A DNA stretch of 64,000 nucleotides, taken from assembly GCA_022827835.1 (NCBI GenBank), contig JAJEIO010000001.1, forward strand, positions 56,733 to 120,732, given 5' to 3'. A model generated the notes under the pieces. The model made no database searches. It worked only from the letters and a program-made list of their open reading frames with translations, and was not told where the DNA came from. Positions 8,094 to 18,078 of the stretch are shown here, one piece after another; the stretch's first letter is position 1, and every line of letters starts with the position of its first letter. This DNA comes from Candidatus Latescibacterota bacterium. Lineage in GTDB: Bacteria > Latescibacterota > UBA2968 > UBA8231. The translations under genes were made by a program, and so were the position numbers.

Positions 8094-9998
8094 ATGACTT
8101 TGCGCTCGGCCGTGCTGGGGATTGTGGTCGTGGTGGCCATTGTCATGGGGGCACCCTATTCGATTTGGATGGTGCGCTCTTCGGAGATTACGTGGTCGTA
8201 TTTTCCGACTAGCGCCGGTTTTTGCTTTGTGGTGGTTCTGCTGACGAATGCGCTGGTGCGGTGGGTGCGGCCCGCGTGGGCGTTGCGGCCTGCCGAGTTG
8301 GCGATCATTGTGATTATGGGCTTGGCAGCGACCGGGATTCCGACCTTTATCGTCGGCACCTTGTTGGCGATCATTTCATCGCCGTACTACGGAGCGACTC
8401 CAGAAAACGATTGGGCGGGCAACATTCATCCCTACTTGCCCGATTGGGTCGTACCTCGCGCCGACGGCGACGCCATGCGCTGGTTCTACGAGGGACTGCC
8501 CAAGGGGCAAGCCCTGCCGTTCGATGTCTGGATCGGGCCGCTGTTTTGGCTGTTGAGCCTGATCCTGACCGTGTATTTCGCCTGCTTTTGCTTGGTGGTG
8601 ATTTTCCGCCGCCAGTGGGTAGAGCACGAGCGGCTGGTTTTTCCCCTGATGGAAATGCCGAGGTTGCTGATCGACGACGACGGGCGGGCGATTGTGCGCT
8701 CCAAGGGGTTTTGGATTGGCGCGGCGATTCCACTGGGGATGATCCTGTTCAACATTATTGGCTCGTTCTACATCGGCTTTCCCAAAATCAACTTCAACCA
8801 CGCCGTTAATCTGCAACTGAGCCGAGAGTTTCCCACCATTAGCCTGATGCTCTACTTCCCGGTGATCGGCTTTATGTATCTGGTCAGCACTAGCGTCTCG
8901 TTCAGCATCGTGTTCTTTTATTTGGTGGCCGTGGTGCAAGAGGGGATTACCAATCGCATTGGCTACGACGTGACGCGGCCCGACGCTTTCGTTTGGGGAA
9001 TGCAGTCGCTTTCTTGGCAGGCGTGGGGTGGATTTACGGCAATGGTGCTGTTGAGTTTGTGGATGGCGCGAGGTCATTTAGTGGCGGTTGTGCGTCAAGC
9101 CTTGGGGGGACGGCGGACTATAGACGACAGCGAGGAAATGATTTCCTATCGCACGGCGGTTTGCGGATTCATGGCCGCGTTGGTTTATATCCTCGGCTGG
9201 TTGTGGCGGTCCGGGATGGATCTGCACATTGCCGCGCTCTTTGTCTTTGGCGTGTTGGTCGCTTACTACGGCATCACGCGGCTGGTGGTGCAGGCCGGGG
9301 TCTATTTTTTGACGCCGCCGGTGGGTGCTCAAGCCTTTGCCTTGGCGATAACCGGCACGAGTATCGGTGGGCACAATTTAGTGGCGCTGGGGGTTTCCTA
9401 TACTTGGTTCGGGGATGTGCAATCGCTCTTTATGCCGGCGGCAGCGCACGGCGCACGGCTCGGCGAACTGTACCGGGTTCGCCGGTCGATGGCCTTGGCG
9501 CTGGGCATTGCTGCGGTGGTGGGCTTCACTACTTGTCTCTATTTCGTCCTCTCGCTGTGCTACAAATACGGCGCGGGCAATTTTGGCTCTTGGTACTTTA
9601 TCGCTGGCGGTGGTGCCGGTGGCATGGCGTACAACGGGGTGATCCGCCATTTCAACGACCCTTGGCCGACCGACTGGAACAAGCTGTCCTACTTTGGGAT
9701 CGGGATGGTGGTGTACTCAATTTTAGCTTTTCTCCAGTATCGATTGCACTGGTGGCCGCTGCATCCGGTGGGTATTGCAGTAGCCCCACTGTGGATGACG
9801 CGACTCATTGCGTTTTCGGTCTTTCTGGCTTGGGTGGCCAAGAGCGCGATTATGCGCTATGGGGGGATTGCGGCCTATCGCCAGGCGCGGCCGTTTTTTA
9901 TGGGGCTGATTGCCGGGTATTTTTTGGGAATTGGGCTGTCGTATTTGGTGGATATTTTCTGGTTCATGGGCGAGGGGCACGCTTATTTTCATGGTTGA
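8094..9998 (+). CDS. OPT-like polytopic membrane protein (DUF6785/DUF6784 type)
   Basis: A 634-residue membrane protein with about a dozen hydrophobic segments, related in type to the protein at 2030-4021. ATG 8094 is preceded by AGGGGTGG. Recognisable features are the conserved RRQWVEHERLVFPLMEMP segment after the fourth to fifth helix and the late sequence AAAHGARLGELYRVRRS. The family is uncharacterised; transport of peptides or small solutes is inferred from OPT likeness. The M28-FtsX gene follows 64 bases downstream with its own candidate promoter. Confidence 0.6.
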   Translation: MTLRSAVLGIVVVVAIVMGAPYSIWMVRSSEITWSYFPTSAGFCFVVVLLTNALVRWVRPAWALRPAELAIIVIMGLAATGIPTFIVGTLLAIISSPYYGATPENDWAGNIHPYLPDWVVPRADGDAMRWFYEGLPKGQALPFDVWIGPLFWLLSLILTVYFACFCLVVIFRRQWVEHERLVFPLMEMPRLLIDDDGRAIVRSKGFWIGAAIPLGMILFNIIGSFYIGFPKINFNHAVNLQLSREFPTISLMLYFPVIGFMYLVSTSVSFSIVFFYLVAVVQEGITNRIGYDVTRPDAFVWGMQSLSWQAWGGFTAMVLLSLWMARGHLVAVVRQALGGRRTIDDSEEMISYRTAVCGFMAALVYILGWLWRSGMDLHIAALFVFGVLVAYYGITRLVVQAGVYFLTPPVGAQAFALAITGTSIGGHNLVALGVSYTWFGDVQSLFMPAAAHGARLGELYRVRRSMALALGIAAVVGFTTCLYFVLSLCYKYGAGNFGSWYFIAGGGAGGMAYNGVIRHFNDPWPTDWNKLSYFGIGMVVYSILAFLQYRLHWWPLHPVGIAVAPLWMTRLIAFSVFLAWVAKSAIMRYGGIAAYRQARPFFMGLIAGYFLGIGLSYLVDIFWFMGEGHAYFHG

Positions 9999-10021
9999 AC
10001 CTCCCTCGCCGATACCCTATC

Positions 10022-10049
10022 TTGACAGCCGCTCGTCCCATTCTATAGA
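10022..10049 (+). promoter_or_regulatory. Candidate sigma70-type promoter for the M28-FtsX gene
   Basis: A perfect -35 hexamer TTGACA (10022-10027) is followed after 16 bases by TATAGA (10044-10049), which matches 4 of 6 positions of the -10 consensus. It lies just ahead of the ATG at 10063, so the leader would be very short. That is the main weakness of the call. Confidence 0.35.
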
Positions 10050-10062
10050 CAAAGCAGATTTC

Positions 10063-13000
10063 ATGGCCAAACCCAAGCTACTTAATGCGTTTTTCTTGGT
10101 GTTCGCTGCCGCGATGATTGCGGTCGTCGGTTTCGGCGATCCGGGAGCAGTCAATCGCGCGGTAAACGACTTCTTCGGATGGGCACCTAACCCGCCCGTC
10201 GAAGCGCGGATGGTGGATTCCGCGCAAGCCGCGCAGCTTCGCGCCCTAGTCGCTAGCATTGATGAGGCGGACATTGCCGCTGAGATCGCGCGCTTTGCGG
10301 CCTTTGGCTCGCGGGTGCCGGGTTATGCGGGGGAGCGGCAGGCCCGCGACTACGTGCGCCAGCGGTTTGAGGCGTTGGGGCTGGAGGACGTGCAGAGCGA
10401 GGCATTTAAGGTGGCCGTGCCCATAGATCGCGGCGGCGAGTTGGTGGTGCAGGGCGGCGATAGCAAGCGGCTCTACAGCTTGTGGCCCAATGGCGTGCGC
10501 ACGCCCTCGCTGGGGCCGGACGGCGTACGCGGCCTTCTGATCTACGGAGGCCAAGGTGAACTCGAAGCGTTGGACGGCCAGCCCGTGCAGGGCAGCGTCG
10601 TGCTCTTGGACTTTGCCTGCGGTCAAAACTACCTCCACGCCGCATCGCTGGGGGCCAAGGCCATCGTCTTTTTTGACAACGGCGGCGTCAACCGCGAGCA
10701 GGCCGCGGACAAGTTTCTCAAGGTGCCGGTTGACATCCCGCGATTTTGGCTCGAGCGGCAAGATGCGCTCGATTTGTTGGTGCGCCTGCAAGACGGGCCG
10801 GTCGCCGTCCACTTGAATGCGCGGATGGATTGGGAAGGGGTGGAAGCGCACAATGTGTATGGCTACCTGCCCGGGTCGCCGGAGATGCTGCCGGCCAAGA
10901 GCCGGGAAAAGCCGCAGGCGTGGCAGGACCAAACCATCGTCATCCAAGCCTATTACGACGCCATCTCAGTCGTGCCGGCCCTCGCCCCGGGAGCGGAAAA
11001 CGCGGCTGGAATCGTCGCCCTGCTCCAGCTAGTGGAACTGCTCAAAGAATATCGCCCGCATTACTCGGTGCTCTTTTTGGCGACCTCTGGGCACTTTGAG
11101 GGCCTGTCTGGGATCAACGATTTTCTCTATCGGCACAGCCGCCGCAGCGACTATTTCCGCGAGCGCATGAGTGAAGCCGAGCGCATCGACTTCGATCTGA
11201 TGCTATCGCTGGACCTGTCGAGCCACTCCGATCGCACGGCTAGCTTTGGCATGGGCACCTTCTACAATCCCAAGTGGCGCACTGACAACTACGTCAAATA
11301 CATGTTGACGCCCTATTCCAAGCGGCTGAGTCTCGCGGTCGAAGAGACCTTTGGCGATACCACGCGCCACTACGAGGGCATTGCCCCGCCCAAGCGCACG
11401 TGGAAAAACTTCATGCCCATCCCGCTCGCCTTTGCCAGCGAGGCCGCGGCCTTCGTCGGTCAGAAGGCCCTCGCCCTCGCCACGGCCAATGACGCGCGCG
11501 AGCGGATCGACACGCCGCTCGACTTGCCGGAAGCGGTGAATGTGCAAAACCTCACGCGGCAGGTCCAGACGCTCGCGGCCATGTTGGCGTGGGCTGGCCG
11601 CGATGCCGAACTGCTCAAGCCGACCAAGTTGGAGCTGGAAGACTACGGTCACAGCTTGGCGGGCGCGATCTACTGGTTTGACCGCGACGTCAATTTTGCC
11701 GTGCCCAAAAAGCCGGTGCCGCAAGCGCTAGTGACCTATCAGCAGCTCGGCCCGAACTCGGTCGGCGGGGTGCGTACCTTGATCGCGCAACAGGCTGACG
11801 ACGCGGGTCGCTTCCGCTTTGACATCATGCGGAATCGGCTGAGCAATGCGATCCGCGCGTACGAACTCGATCCCTACGGCGAAATCATCTCGGCACCGGA
11901 CATGGGTCAGGAGGGCGACGAGACGTACCCGACCGAGCATCCGTGGGGCTGGTGGGAGAACGAGATGCTGCAAGTGCTCTTCAAGTGCCGGGCGCTGAGT
12001 TTGTTCGAGACGGTTGACTCACGCTATCTGTCGGTTTTGGACCACGTGACCGTACTCGACGAGCGCGACGGCGTGCCGCAGTCGTGGGGAGCCGATTTTG
12101 TCGAAAGGCAGAGCAATGAAGAAGGCAAGGTAACGCTTGCCTCGGTGGTGTACGCCCAGCCCGGTACTCGGGTCAAAGCCTTAATGAGTACGAGCCTCTT
12201 CGGCGTGCGCTACCTGCTGAGCGGCGCGCCCGCCGCATGGGTGGCTGAGCCGGTGCGCCCAGCCGACGTGGATGAGGCGACGATGAAGCAGGCGCTCGGG
12301 CGCGGCTATCTCGTGGATCAAGGCGTGGTGCTGCGTCCTGGGTATGCGGCCGCGCGCGACATGTGGGTTCTCGACGATGTGCGGATCAAGCAGTTGGCGC
12401 GCTACGGGGTGCGCAACGACAAGTTCATGCGCCTGCACGAAGAGGCGCGCTTGGCCCTGTTGGAGGCCGAAGAGCACTTGCAAGCGCGGCGCTACAGCGA
12501 GTTCAAGCGGGCTACGCGCAAGGCGTGGGGCCTTGAAGGGCGGGGCTATCCAGATATCAAATCGACTGCGGACGACACGGTCTATGGAGTGATCTTCTAC
12601 TTTGCGCTGCTGCTGCCGTTTTCGTTTTGCTGCGAGCGGCTGTTCTTCGGCTTTGCCGATATCCGCCGTCAGGTGGCGGGCGCGGCGTTTTTCTTTTTGG
12701 CCATCTTCCTCATCATGCGCTTTATCCACCCGGCCTTCAAGCTGAGTTCGTCGCCGTACATCATCTTTTTGGCCTTCGTCATCTTCGCCATCGGAGGAAC
12801 GGCCTTGATGATGATCTTAGGCCGTTTTACCCGCGCCGTTGGCCAGCGCAAGCGGGCCGCGGCTGGCGTCCACGAAGCGGACATCGGTCGCCTCAGCGCC
12901 ACGGCCGCGGCTGCGTCGCTGGGGATTTCCAACCTTCGCAAGCGCAAGTTGCGCACCGCGCTGACGGTCGTCACGCTGACGCTGTTGACTTTTACAGCCC

Positions 13001-14670
13001 AGGCCTTCACCTCAGTGCAGAGCTATCTCAAGTTCTATCAGATTCCCCGCCCGAATGTGCCCAGCTACGAAGGTGCCCTGCTGCGCGACCGAGGCTGGAA
13101 GGGCTTGCAGCTATCGGTACTCGACTATGCGGAGAGCGCGTTTGGCGACCAAGCGCAGGTGTTGCCGAGGTCGTGGATCACCTCCAAGGTCATTGGCGAG
13201 CGGGCCTATATCGACATTGAACACAAGCCGGCGCAGAAGAAGAGCTTTGCCTCGGCTCTCCTCGGAGTGACGGCGGGCGAGGGTGCGCTGATGGGGTTGG
13301 AAGAGTTATTGGTGGGGCCGGAGAGCCGCTGGTTTGCGGATGGCGAGCGCGATGTGTGCATCCTGCCGGCGGCTATGGCGGCGATCTTGGATATTGGCCC
13401 GGAGGATGTGGGCACGGCCCATATTGGGCTGATGGGACGGTCCTATCGGGTCATTGGCTTAATCGATGGCGAGGTCATCGACCACCTGCGCGACTTGGAC
13501 AACGAGAGTCCGATGCCGGTGGATACGGTCGCCGAGGCCAAGAAGATGGAGCAAATGGCCGACTTGGACCCACGCCTGATGGACACGACCGCGATTGAGA
13601 CCTTTACCCACTTGATGGCCAACAATGTGGCGTTCTTGCCCTACCAGCAGGTCGTCGATTTGGGCGGTACGCTGCGCTCGATTGCCATCGCTGGCTTTGC
13701 CGATCGGGAGACCTTGCTCACCGAGGTGGAGGAATTCGTATCGCGGGTGGCCGTGCCGCTCTTTGTCGGGGCCGGCGACCGCGTGCGGGTGTACACATCT
13801 ATGGGATCGGCGTCCTTAGCAGGGATTGGCAATCTCTTCGTGCCCTTGTTGATTGCCTCGCTGATTGTGCTCAACACCATGCTCGGGGCCGTGTACGAGC
13901 GCTCCGGCGAGATCGGAGTGTATTCGTCGGTGGGACTGGCACCGAGCCACATTGCCGCGCTCTTCATTGCCGAGGCTCTCGTGTTTGCCATTGTCGGCGC
14001 AGTGCTGGGCTATTTGGTGGGGCAGACGACGACGCTGCTGCTGGCGCACTACGCGCTGTTGGGCGGGATGTTTCTCAACTACTCGTCGCTGTCGGCGATT
14101 TTCTCGACCTTGGTGGTAATGGTAGTGGTGGTGCTCTCGACGCTGTATCCGGCGCGCAAGGCCGCGGCCATGGCCGTGCCCGACGTGACGCGGCGCTGGG
14201 AGTTCCCTCCGCCCGACGGCGACGATTGGCGCTTTGATTTTCCCTTTACGCTGGGCAAGGGCGATGCTTTGGGTTCGTGCGCGTATCTGCACCGGGTCTT
14301 CTCGTCGTATGGCGAGGGATCGGTGGGCGACTTTATGACCGAGGGCGTAGATTTTCACTTGGAGCAGGGCGGCGCGCAGCCGGTCTATCTGCTGGAACTG
14401 ATGGTGTGGCTTGCACCCTACGACTTGGGCGTGAGCCAGCGGGTATTCCTGCGCACCTTGCCGACCGAAGACATCCCAGGCATTTACCGCATTGAGATGC
14501 ACTTGCAGCGCGTCAGCGGCGACGTGGTGAGCTGGCAGCGGCTCAACACCAGCTTCCTCAACGTGCTACGCAAGCGCTTCTTGGTCTGGCGGACGATTGC
14601 GCCCGAGGTGCGGGAGGAGTATTTGATTGAGGGCGAGAAGTTGGCGCAGGGGACGGGGGTGGGGGTTTAG
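10063..14670 (+). CDS. M28-peptidase/PA-domain protein fused to an FtsX-type permease
   Basis: A 1535-residue fusion. After an N-terminal membrane anchor, residues 60-350 look like an M28 aminopeptidase with an inserted PA-type domain (about 150-235, ending in a FLKVPVDIPRFWL segment). The usual metal ligands are altered: the HxD site reads AYYDAIS (296-302), the GADD site reads GAENAAG (310-316) and the EE pair reads SGHFEGL (342-348), so it is probably not an active zinc peptidase. A long middle region follows, then helices from about 842, a MacB/FtsX-like segment near 950 (LGISNLRKRKLRTAL) and a final FtsX permease core near 1260 (LIVLNTMLGAVYERSGEIGVYSSVG). No ABC ATPase gene is adjacent, so the partner ATPase, if any, lies elsewhere. 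Confidence 0.75.
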   Translation: MAKPKLLNAFFLVFAAAMIAVVGFGDPGAVNRAVNDFFGWAPNPPVEARMVDSAQAAQLRALVASIDEADIAAEIARFAAFGSRVPGYAGERQARDYVRQRFEALGLEDVQSEAFKVAVPIDRGGELVVQGGDSKRLYSLWPNGVRTPSLGPDGVRGLLIYGGQGELEALDGQPVQGSVVLLDFACGQNYLHAASLGAKAIVFFDNGGVNREQAADKFLKVPVDIPRFWLERQDALDLLVRLQDGPVAVHLNARMDWEGVEAHNVYGYLPGSPEMLPAKSREKPQAWQDQTIVIQAYYDAISVVPALAPGAENAAGIVALLQLVELLKEYRPHYSVLFLATSGHFEGLSGINDFLYRHSRRSDYFRERMSEAERIDFDLMLSLDLSSHSDRTASFGMGTFYNPKWRTDNYVKYMLTPYSKRLSLAVEETFGDTTRHYEGIAPPKRTWKNFMPIPLAFASEAAAFVGQKALALATANDARERIDTPLDLPEAVNVQNLTRQVQTLAAMLAWAGRDAELLKPTKLELEDYGHSLAGAIYWFDRDVNFAVPKKPVPQALVTYQQLGPNSVGGVRTLIAQQADDAGRFRFDIMRNRLSNAIRAYELDPYGEIISAPDMGQEGDETYPTEHPWGWWENEMLQVLFKCRALSLFETVDSRYLSVLDHVTVLDERDGVPQSWGADFVERQSNEEGKVTLASVVYAQPGTRVKALMSTSLFGVRYLLSGAPAAWVAEPVRPADVDEATMKQALGRGYLVDQGVVLRPGYAAARDMWVLDDVRIKQLARYGVRNDKFMRLHEEARLALLEAEEHLQARRYSEFKRATRKAWGLEGRGYPDIKSTADDTVYGVIFYFALLLPFSFCCERLFFGFADIRRQVAGAAFFFLAIFLIMRFIHPAFKLSSSPYIIFLAFVIFAIGGTALMMILGRFTRAVGQRKRAAAGVHEADIGRLSATAAAASLGISNLRKRKLRTALTVVTLTLLTFTAQAFTSVQSYLKFYQIPRPNVPSYEGALLRDRGWKGLQLSVLDYAESAFGDQAQVLPRSWITSKVIGERAYIDIEHKPAQKKSFASALLGVTAGEGALMGLEELLVGPESRWFADGERDVCILPAAMAAILDIGPEDVGTAHIGLMGRSYRVIGLIDGEVIDHLRDLDNESPMPVDTVAEAKKMEQMADLDPRLMDTTAIETFTHLMANNVAFLPYQQVVDLGGTLRSIAIAGFADRETLLTEVEEFVSRVAVPLFVGAGDRVRVYTSMGSASLAGIGNLFVPLLIASLIVLNTMLGAVYERSGEIGVYSSVGLAPSHIAALFIAEALVFAIVGAVLGYLVGQTTTLLLAHYALLGGMFLNYSSLSAIFSTLVVMVVVVLSTLYPARKAAAMAVPDVTRRWEFPPPDGDDWRFDFPFTLGKGDALGSCAYLHRVFSSYGEGSVGDFMTEGVDFHLEQGGAQPVYLLELMVWLAPYDLGVSQRVFLRTLPTEDIPGIYRIEMHLQRVSGDVVSWQRLNTSFLNVLRKRFLVWRTIAPEVREEYLIEGEKLAQGTGVGV

Positions 14671-14724
14671 CTAACGAGAGAGACGCCTGAGTACTGTTCG
14701 GCTATCATACTTAGCGATTCGAGA

Positions 14725-14786
14725 TGCGGATCGTCTTGTGAGCACTATTCTTATTCTTCTATGTCCATCTGCGGATCGTCTTGTGA
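14725..14786. repeat. 17-bp direct repeat at the end of the PIN gene
   Basis: The sequence TGCGGATCGTCTTGTGA occurs twice, at 14725-14741 and 14770-14786. The second copy is inside the last codons of the PIN gene and the first lies just beyond its stop codon. This looks like a small duplication of the 3' end of the operon's last gene. Confidence 0.7.
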
Positions 14787-15227
14787 ATGATTTAGGGTTT
14801 CTTCTATAGCACTCGATTGCGTCGCCGGGTTCTCGATTTTTTCTTTTACGGCGGCGGTAGCGAGTTTTTGGTCGAAGGTCGCTAGTTTGGCCTTGCGGCG
14901 GATGGCCGTCTCTAGGTAGCTAGCGTCGTATATAGTCAGGTCATGGCGTTGTGCAAGGTCTATGACCGCCATTTCGTCGTGTTCGTCATCCACAGTGGAC
15001 GAGAAATCTTGAGTAAGTTGAAGCAAGCAAGCATTCAGATCGCTTTGTTCGATTCGCCCCCTTTTCATCGCCATTAGTAGGACGTTACGCACCTCATACC
15101 AGAAAATAGCTGGCGTCGTACAGTCTCCGGCAGGCAAATTTTTTACTATTTCTTTGGCCGATTGATTGTGCTCTTCGTCTTTCAACAGAGCGGCAATCAT
15201 CACTGATGCGTCAAGTACGGTAAGCAT
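14751..15227 (-). CDS. PIN-domain protein (VapC-like)
   Basis: A 158-residue PIN-domain protein, predicted metal-dependent RNase. It begins MLTVLDASV with the first catalytic Asp at position 6, then has a conserved Glu in FWYEVRNVLL and a late acidic motif in LTIYDASYLETA. ATG 15227 overlaps the TGA of the Res gene by one base (TGATG) and is preceded by GAGGGGAG on the coding strand, so it is translationally coupled to the restriction gene. No VapB-like antitoxin precedes it, which is odd for a classical toxin. It may be a nuclease effector of the defence operon rather than half of a plain toxin-antitoxin pair. Confidence 0.75.
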   Translation of the reverse strand: MLTVLDASVMIAALLKDEEHNQSAKEIVKNLPAGDCTTPAIFWYEVRNVLLMAMKRGRIEQSDLNACLLQLTQDFSSTVDDEHDEMAVIDLAQRHDLTIYDASYLETAIRRKAKLATFDQKLATAAVKEKIENPATQSSAIEETLNHSQDDPQMDIEE

Positions 15228-18076
15228 CAGCGTCTCCCCTCGTCTCTCCACGCCCGTATCTCATCCTGCGTTACGGGCTTCATCCTTTTGCGTCGTTCAT
15301 CGGCAACCTTGAATGCTTTCGCCATGACGAGATCTTGCAACGTCGGGTGATGGTCCGAAAATTCTGACTGATTGATGCGTGTGTATTTCCAAGACTCTCC
15401 AGTGATTTCGCTTACACGCTTGCACCAGTCCCACGCTGCGGCGTCCTTTTCGGCAGTGCCTTCCCAGACTCTGCCTTTGGTTTCGATAATCCAGTTTACT
15501 TCGCCGTCTCCGGCCTCTTGGACGACCACCCAATCGGGATAGTAGAAACCGATGGCACCGCTAGACTTTAGATAGTCGATGCGGAACACGGTTCCAGATG
15601 CACCCTGTTCTGTCGTTCCAAGTGCTGCAAAGCGAAGGATGTCTTGGGCTTTGTCGAGGAACTCGGCAAAGCTGCGCTCAAAATCGTTGTAAGTGGCCAC
15701 GAAGTTGAAGATGGTCTTCTCCGCCTCCAATGGCGGCAAGTTTCGTCGCCAGCTAAAGGGCTTTGTCTGGGACAGACGAGAATCCTCTTTCTCGAACTCG
15801 ACTTCACTCCTCTCGATGGTGAGATTCGCGATCTCACGGGCCATGTAGTTGGCAATGCCCTCCTGCAATTCTAGCCGTGCCAGATGAGAGCGGATGGTTT
15901 CATCAGCCAGTTCGATTTTTTGCCCAAAACAACGGTTCACGACGTAGTCTTGCACAATCGGGTACATCTCCGCAAAACAGTTGGTCAGCTTAGCACGGTC
16001 AGCGGTCTTGTTGGCGATGCTCGCCAGAAGCTCTTGGGCGGGACGTGGCTCAACAGCAATGTCGGCTTGATGGACCGGGGTCTCTGTGGTTGTGAATTGC
16101 ATCTCCAGACTGATTCGGAATGGTTCGGCTAGTTCTTCTTGGTTGAAAATCGCTTCAAGCGAACACACATCCAAGGTGGACAGCTTGCGGAAATTATGCT
16201 TTAGGCTCGGCTTGGTGATCGGAATAGCGATATCGTACTTCAGTCGCTCCTGCACAGGCTCGATGATGACCGGTCGCGGCGGATCTTCCTTCGTACTCGC
16301 TACACCAACGCCCTCGGCTTCCAGTTGGTCGCGTAGGACTTTGAGCAAGTTGCGTGTGCCAAGTACCTCTAGGGTTTGCGTTTGGTCGGGGCTTACCTGT
16401 GTCATCAGGCGCAGTCCGCGACCTATCGCTTGTTCTGGGAGTATTTTGGCTTTCGAAGTGAAGGGACGCAGACCTAGCACCACTGTCACGTTGCGTACGT
16501 CCCATCCCTCGTGCAGCATCATTACGCTGACAATAGCTTTAATCTTACTCTCATCCTTATCGATGTCCCGTGCTGCTTGTCGCGCTTTTTCGAGATCTTT
16601 GTTAGTAATCTCACCTGTCTTATCGTTCGTGTGGATGACGAGCACCTCGGACTCCTTAAAGCCGAATTCCTCGGTCTTACACAGATACTCCCCCAAGGCG
16701 TCTGCATAGATGGTCTTCTCAGCCATGACAAAGAGTACAGGTCTAGTGTTGAGTTTCTTGTAGATTCGCCAGTGTTCCTTCCAGCGCTGCACGGCGGCCT
16801 GTAGCCAGTAGCCGTATTTCTCCGCCACGTTTTCTTTGGTAATCCCGTCGGGGTCTTCGGTTGGTTGATTCGGATCATCCTCCTTGGTTACAATGAGTGG
16901 TGCCTTGACAATTTTATCCTCCACGGCTTGTGCCAACGGGTAGTCCGCGACGGTCCAGGGGAAGTACATGCCGTTCTTCTGGTCCCTCGGCGTGGCCGAG
17001 AAGTCGAGCCAAGCGCAGAGGCCCTGTGGCAGTGCTTTGTGAATGGCGAGCAGCGATTGACTCCAGGCCAAGTCCTCGTCGTGGACATGGTGGGCTTCGT
17101 CATTTAGCACGACGAGGTCCTTTAGAGACTTCACGCGCTCCAGCATGGAACGCTGACTGGATGACGCTAGGTCTTTTTCGGGCTTCTTACCCAAGAGGGC
17201 CTCAACGGCGTTTTCCGGTATCCATTCCTCGTCTCGAGATTCGTAGAGTTGGTGGATGTTGGTGAGGAATAGGTTTCCGGACGGGTCCGGCTCAGTAGCC
17301 TCTCCGCGCAGGATTACCTTTTGTGTGAAGCTACCTTTCCACTCTGGCGGAATCAATGGCAATTCATGGAATATCCGGTTATTCGCAAAATCCTTTTCTA
17401 ACCGCTGATAGACGATCACGTTGGGTGCCACGATGAGGAAGTTCCTGGAGAGTTCTGAACCGGGTACTCGCTGTTTGTGGAAGCGCGACCAGACGACCGC
17501 CATAGCCATCACCCAAGTTTTGCCCGAACCAGTGGCCATCTTGAAGGCGAAACGGCGCAGATTCTCGGGCGGTAAGTCCTGTACACCGTCTTGTTCTCGT
17601 TCTGGTACATAGCGACGAATCTGTCGCTGGCCGTCCATTGTGGTCTGAAATTCGATATTATTCGAGAATAAGTCTCTCTGAATGATTGTTCCGTACGTCT
17701 CAATGAGTGCCTTGGCATCTCGCTGTTTGGCGATCTCTACTAGCCACACCAGCGTCTCGATCGCTTCGCGTTGGCAGAAGTAATATCGGAACGGTACATC
17801 AAATCCGTTTACTATATGGTCCTCGTCGAACCAATACTCAAACAAGCGCTGGGAGACTTCTGATGCACCCTCGTAGCCACTGTCTCTCCAAGCATCTACT
17901 TCGTCACGAATTTTTGGTACCAGCAAAAAATTGCTCGGGCGGCGGCCGGAGTCATCCTCGCTCCAGCCGGTCGGTGTGTCGTCGTCCTTGACCAAGTAGG
18001 AAGTGGGCCTTTCCCACGGACGGCGATCTCGAATCTCCGGTAGATCCTTGTCGTAATTGATAACGGATTTTGCCAT
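15227..18076 (-). CDS. res: Type III restriction enzyme Res subunit (helicase-nuclease)
   Basis: A 949-residue SF2 translocase-endonuclease. Walker A (ATGSGKT) is at 181-187, the DEAH box (NDEAHH) at 325-330, followed by LDFSATPRD (motif III) and an ARxID-type end of the second RecA domain (EQAIGRGLRLM). The C-terminal nuclease has PDWVVV followed by WIIETKG, the P-D...E-x-K catalytic motif near residues 847-867. It pairs with the methyltransferase gene 2 bases upstream, and together they form a type III R-M system that would need two head-to-head unmethylated sites for cleavage. All key motifs are intact and the length is normal. Confidence 0.88.
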   Translation of the reverse strand: MAKSVINYDKDLPEIRDRRPWERPTSYLVKDDDTPTGWSEDDSGRRPSNFLLVPKIRDEVDAWRDSGYEGASEVSQRLFEYWFDEDHIVNGFDVPFRYYFCQREAIETLVWLVEIAKQRDAKALIETYGTIIQRDLFSNNIEFQTTMDGQRQIRRYVPEREQDGVQDLPPENLRRFAFKMATGSGKTWVMAMAVVWSRFHKQRVPGSELSRNFLIVAPNVIVYQRLEKDFANNRIFHELPLIPPEWKGSFTQKVILRGEATEPDPSGNLFLTNIHQLYESRDEEWIPENAVEALLGKKPEKDLASSSQRSMLERVKSLKDLVVLNDEAHHVHDEDLAWSQSLLAIHKALPQGLCAWLDFSATPRDQKNGMYFPWTVADYPLAQAVEDKIVKAPLIVTKEDDPNQPTEDPDGITKENVAEKYGYWLQAAVQRWKEHWRIYKKLNTRPVLFVMAEKTIYADALGEYLCKTEEFGFKESEVLVIHTNDKTGEITNKDLEKARQAARDIDKDESKIKAIVSVMMLHEGWDVRNVTVVLGLRPFTSKAKILPEQAIGRGLRLMTQVSPDQTQTLEVLGTRNLLKVLRDQLEAEGVGVASTKEDPPRPVIIEPVQERLKYDIAIPITKPSLKHNFRKLSTLDVCSLEAIFNQEELAEPFRISLEMQFTTTETPVHQADIAVEPRPAQELLASIANKTADRAKLTNCFAEMYPIVQDYVVNRCFGQKIELADETIRSHLARLELQEGIANYMAREIANLTIERSEVEFEKEDSRLSQTKPFSWRRNLPPLEAEKTIFNFVATYNDFERSFAEFLDKAQDILRFAALGTTEQGASGTVFRIDYLKSSGAIGFYYPDWVVVQEAGDGEVNWIIETKGRVWEGTAEKDAAAWDWCKRVSEITGESWKYTRINQSEFSDHHPTLQDLVMAKAFKVADERRKRMKPVTQDEIRAWRDEGRR

Positions 18077-18078
18077 GG

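Noticed and set aside
10063..11200. Calling the M28 region an active aminopeptidase
   Set aside because: The positions of the expected metal ligands do not carry His/Asp/Glu in the canonical pattern, so activity is not supported by the sequence.
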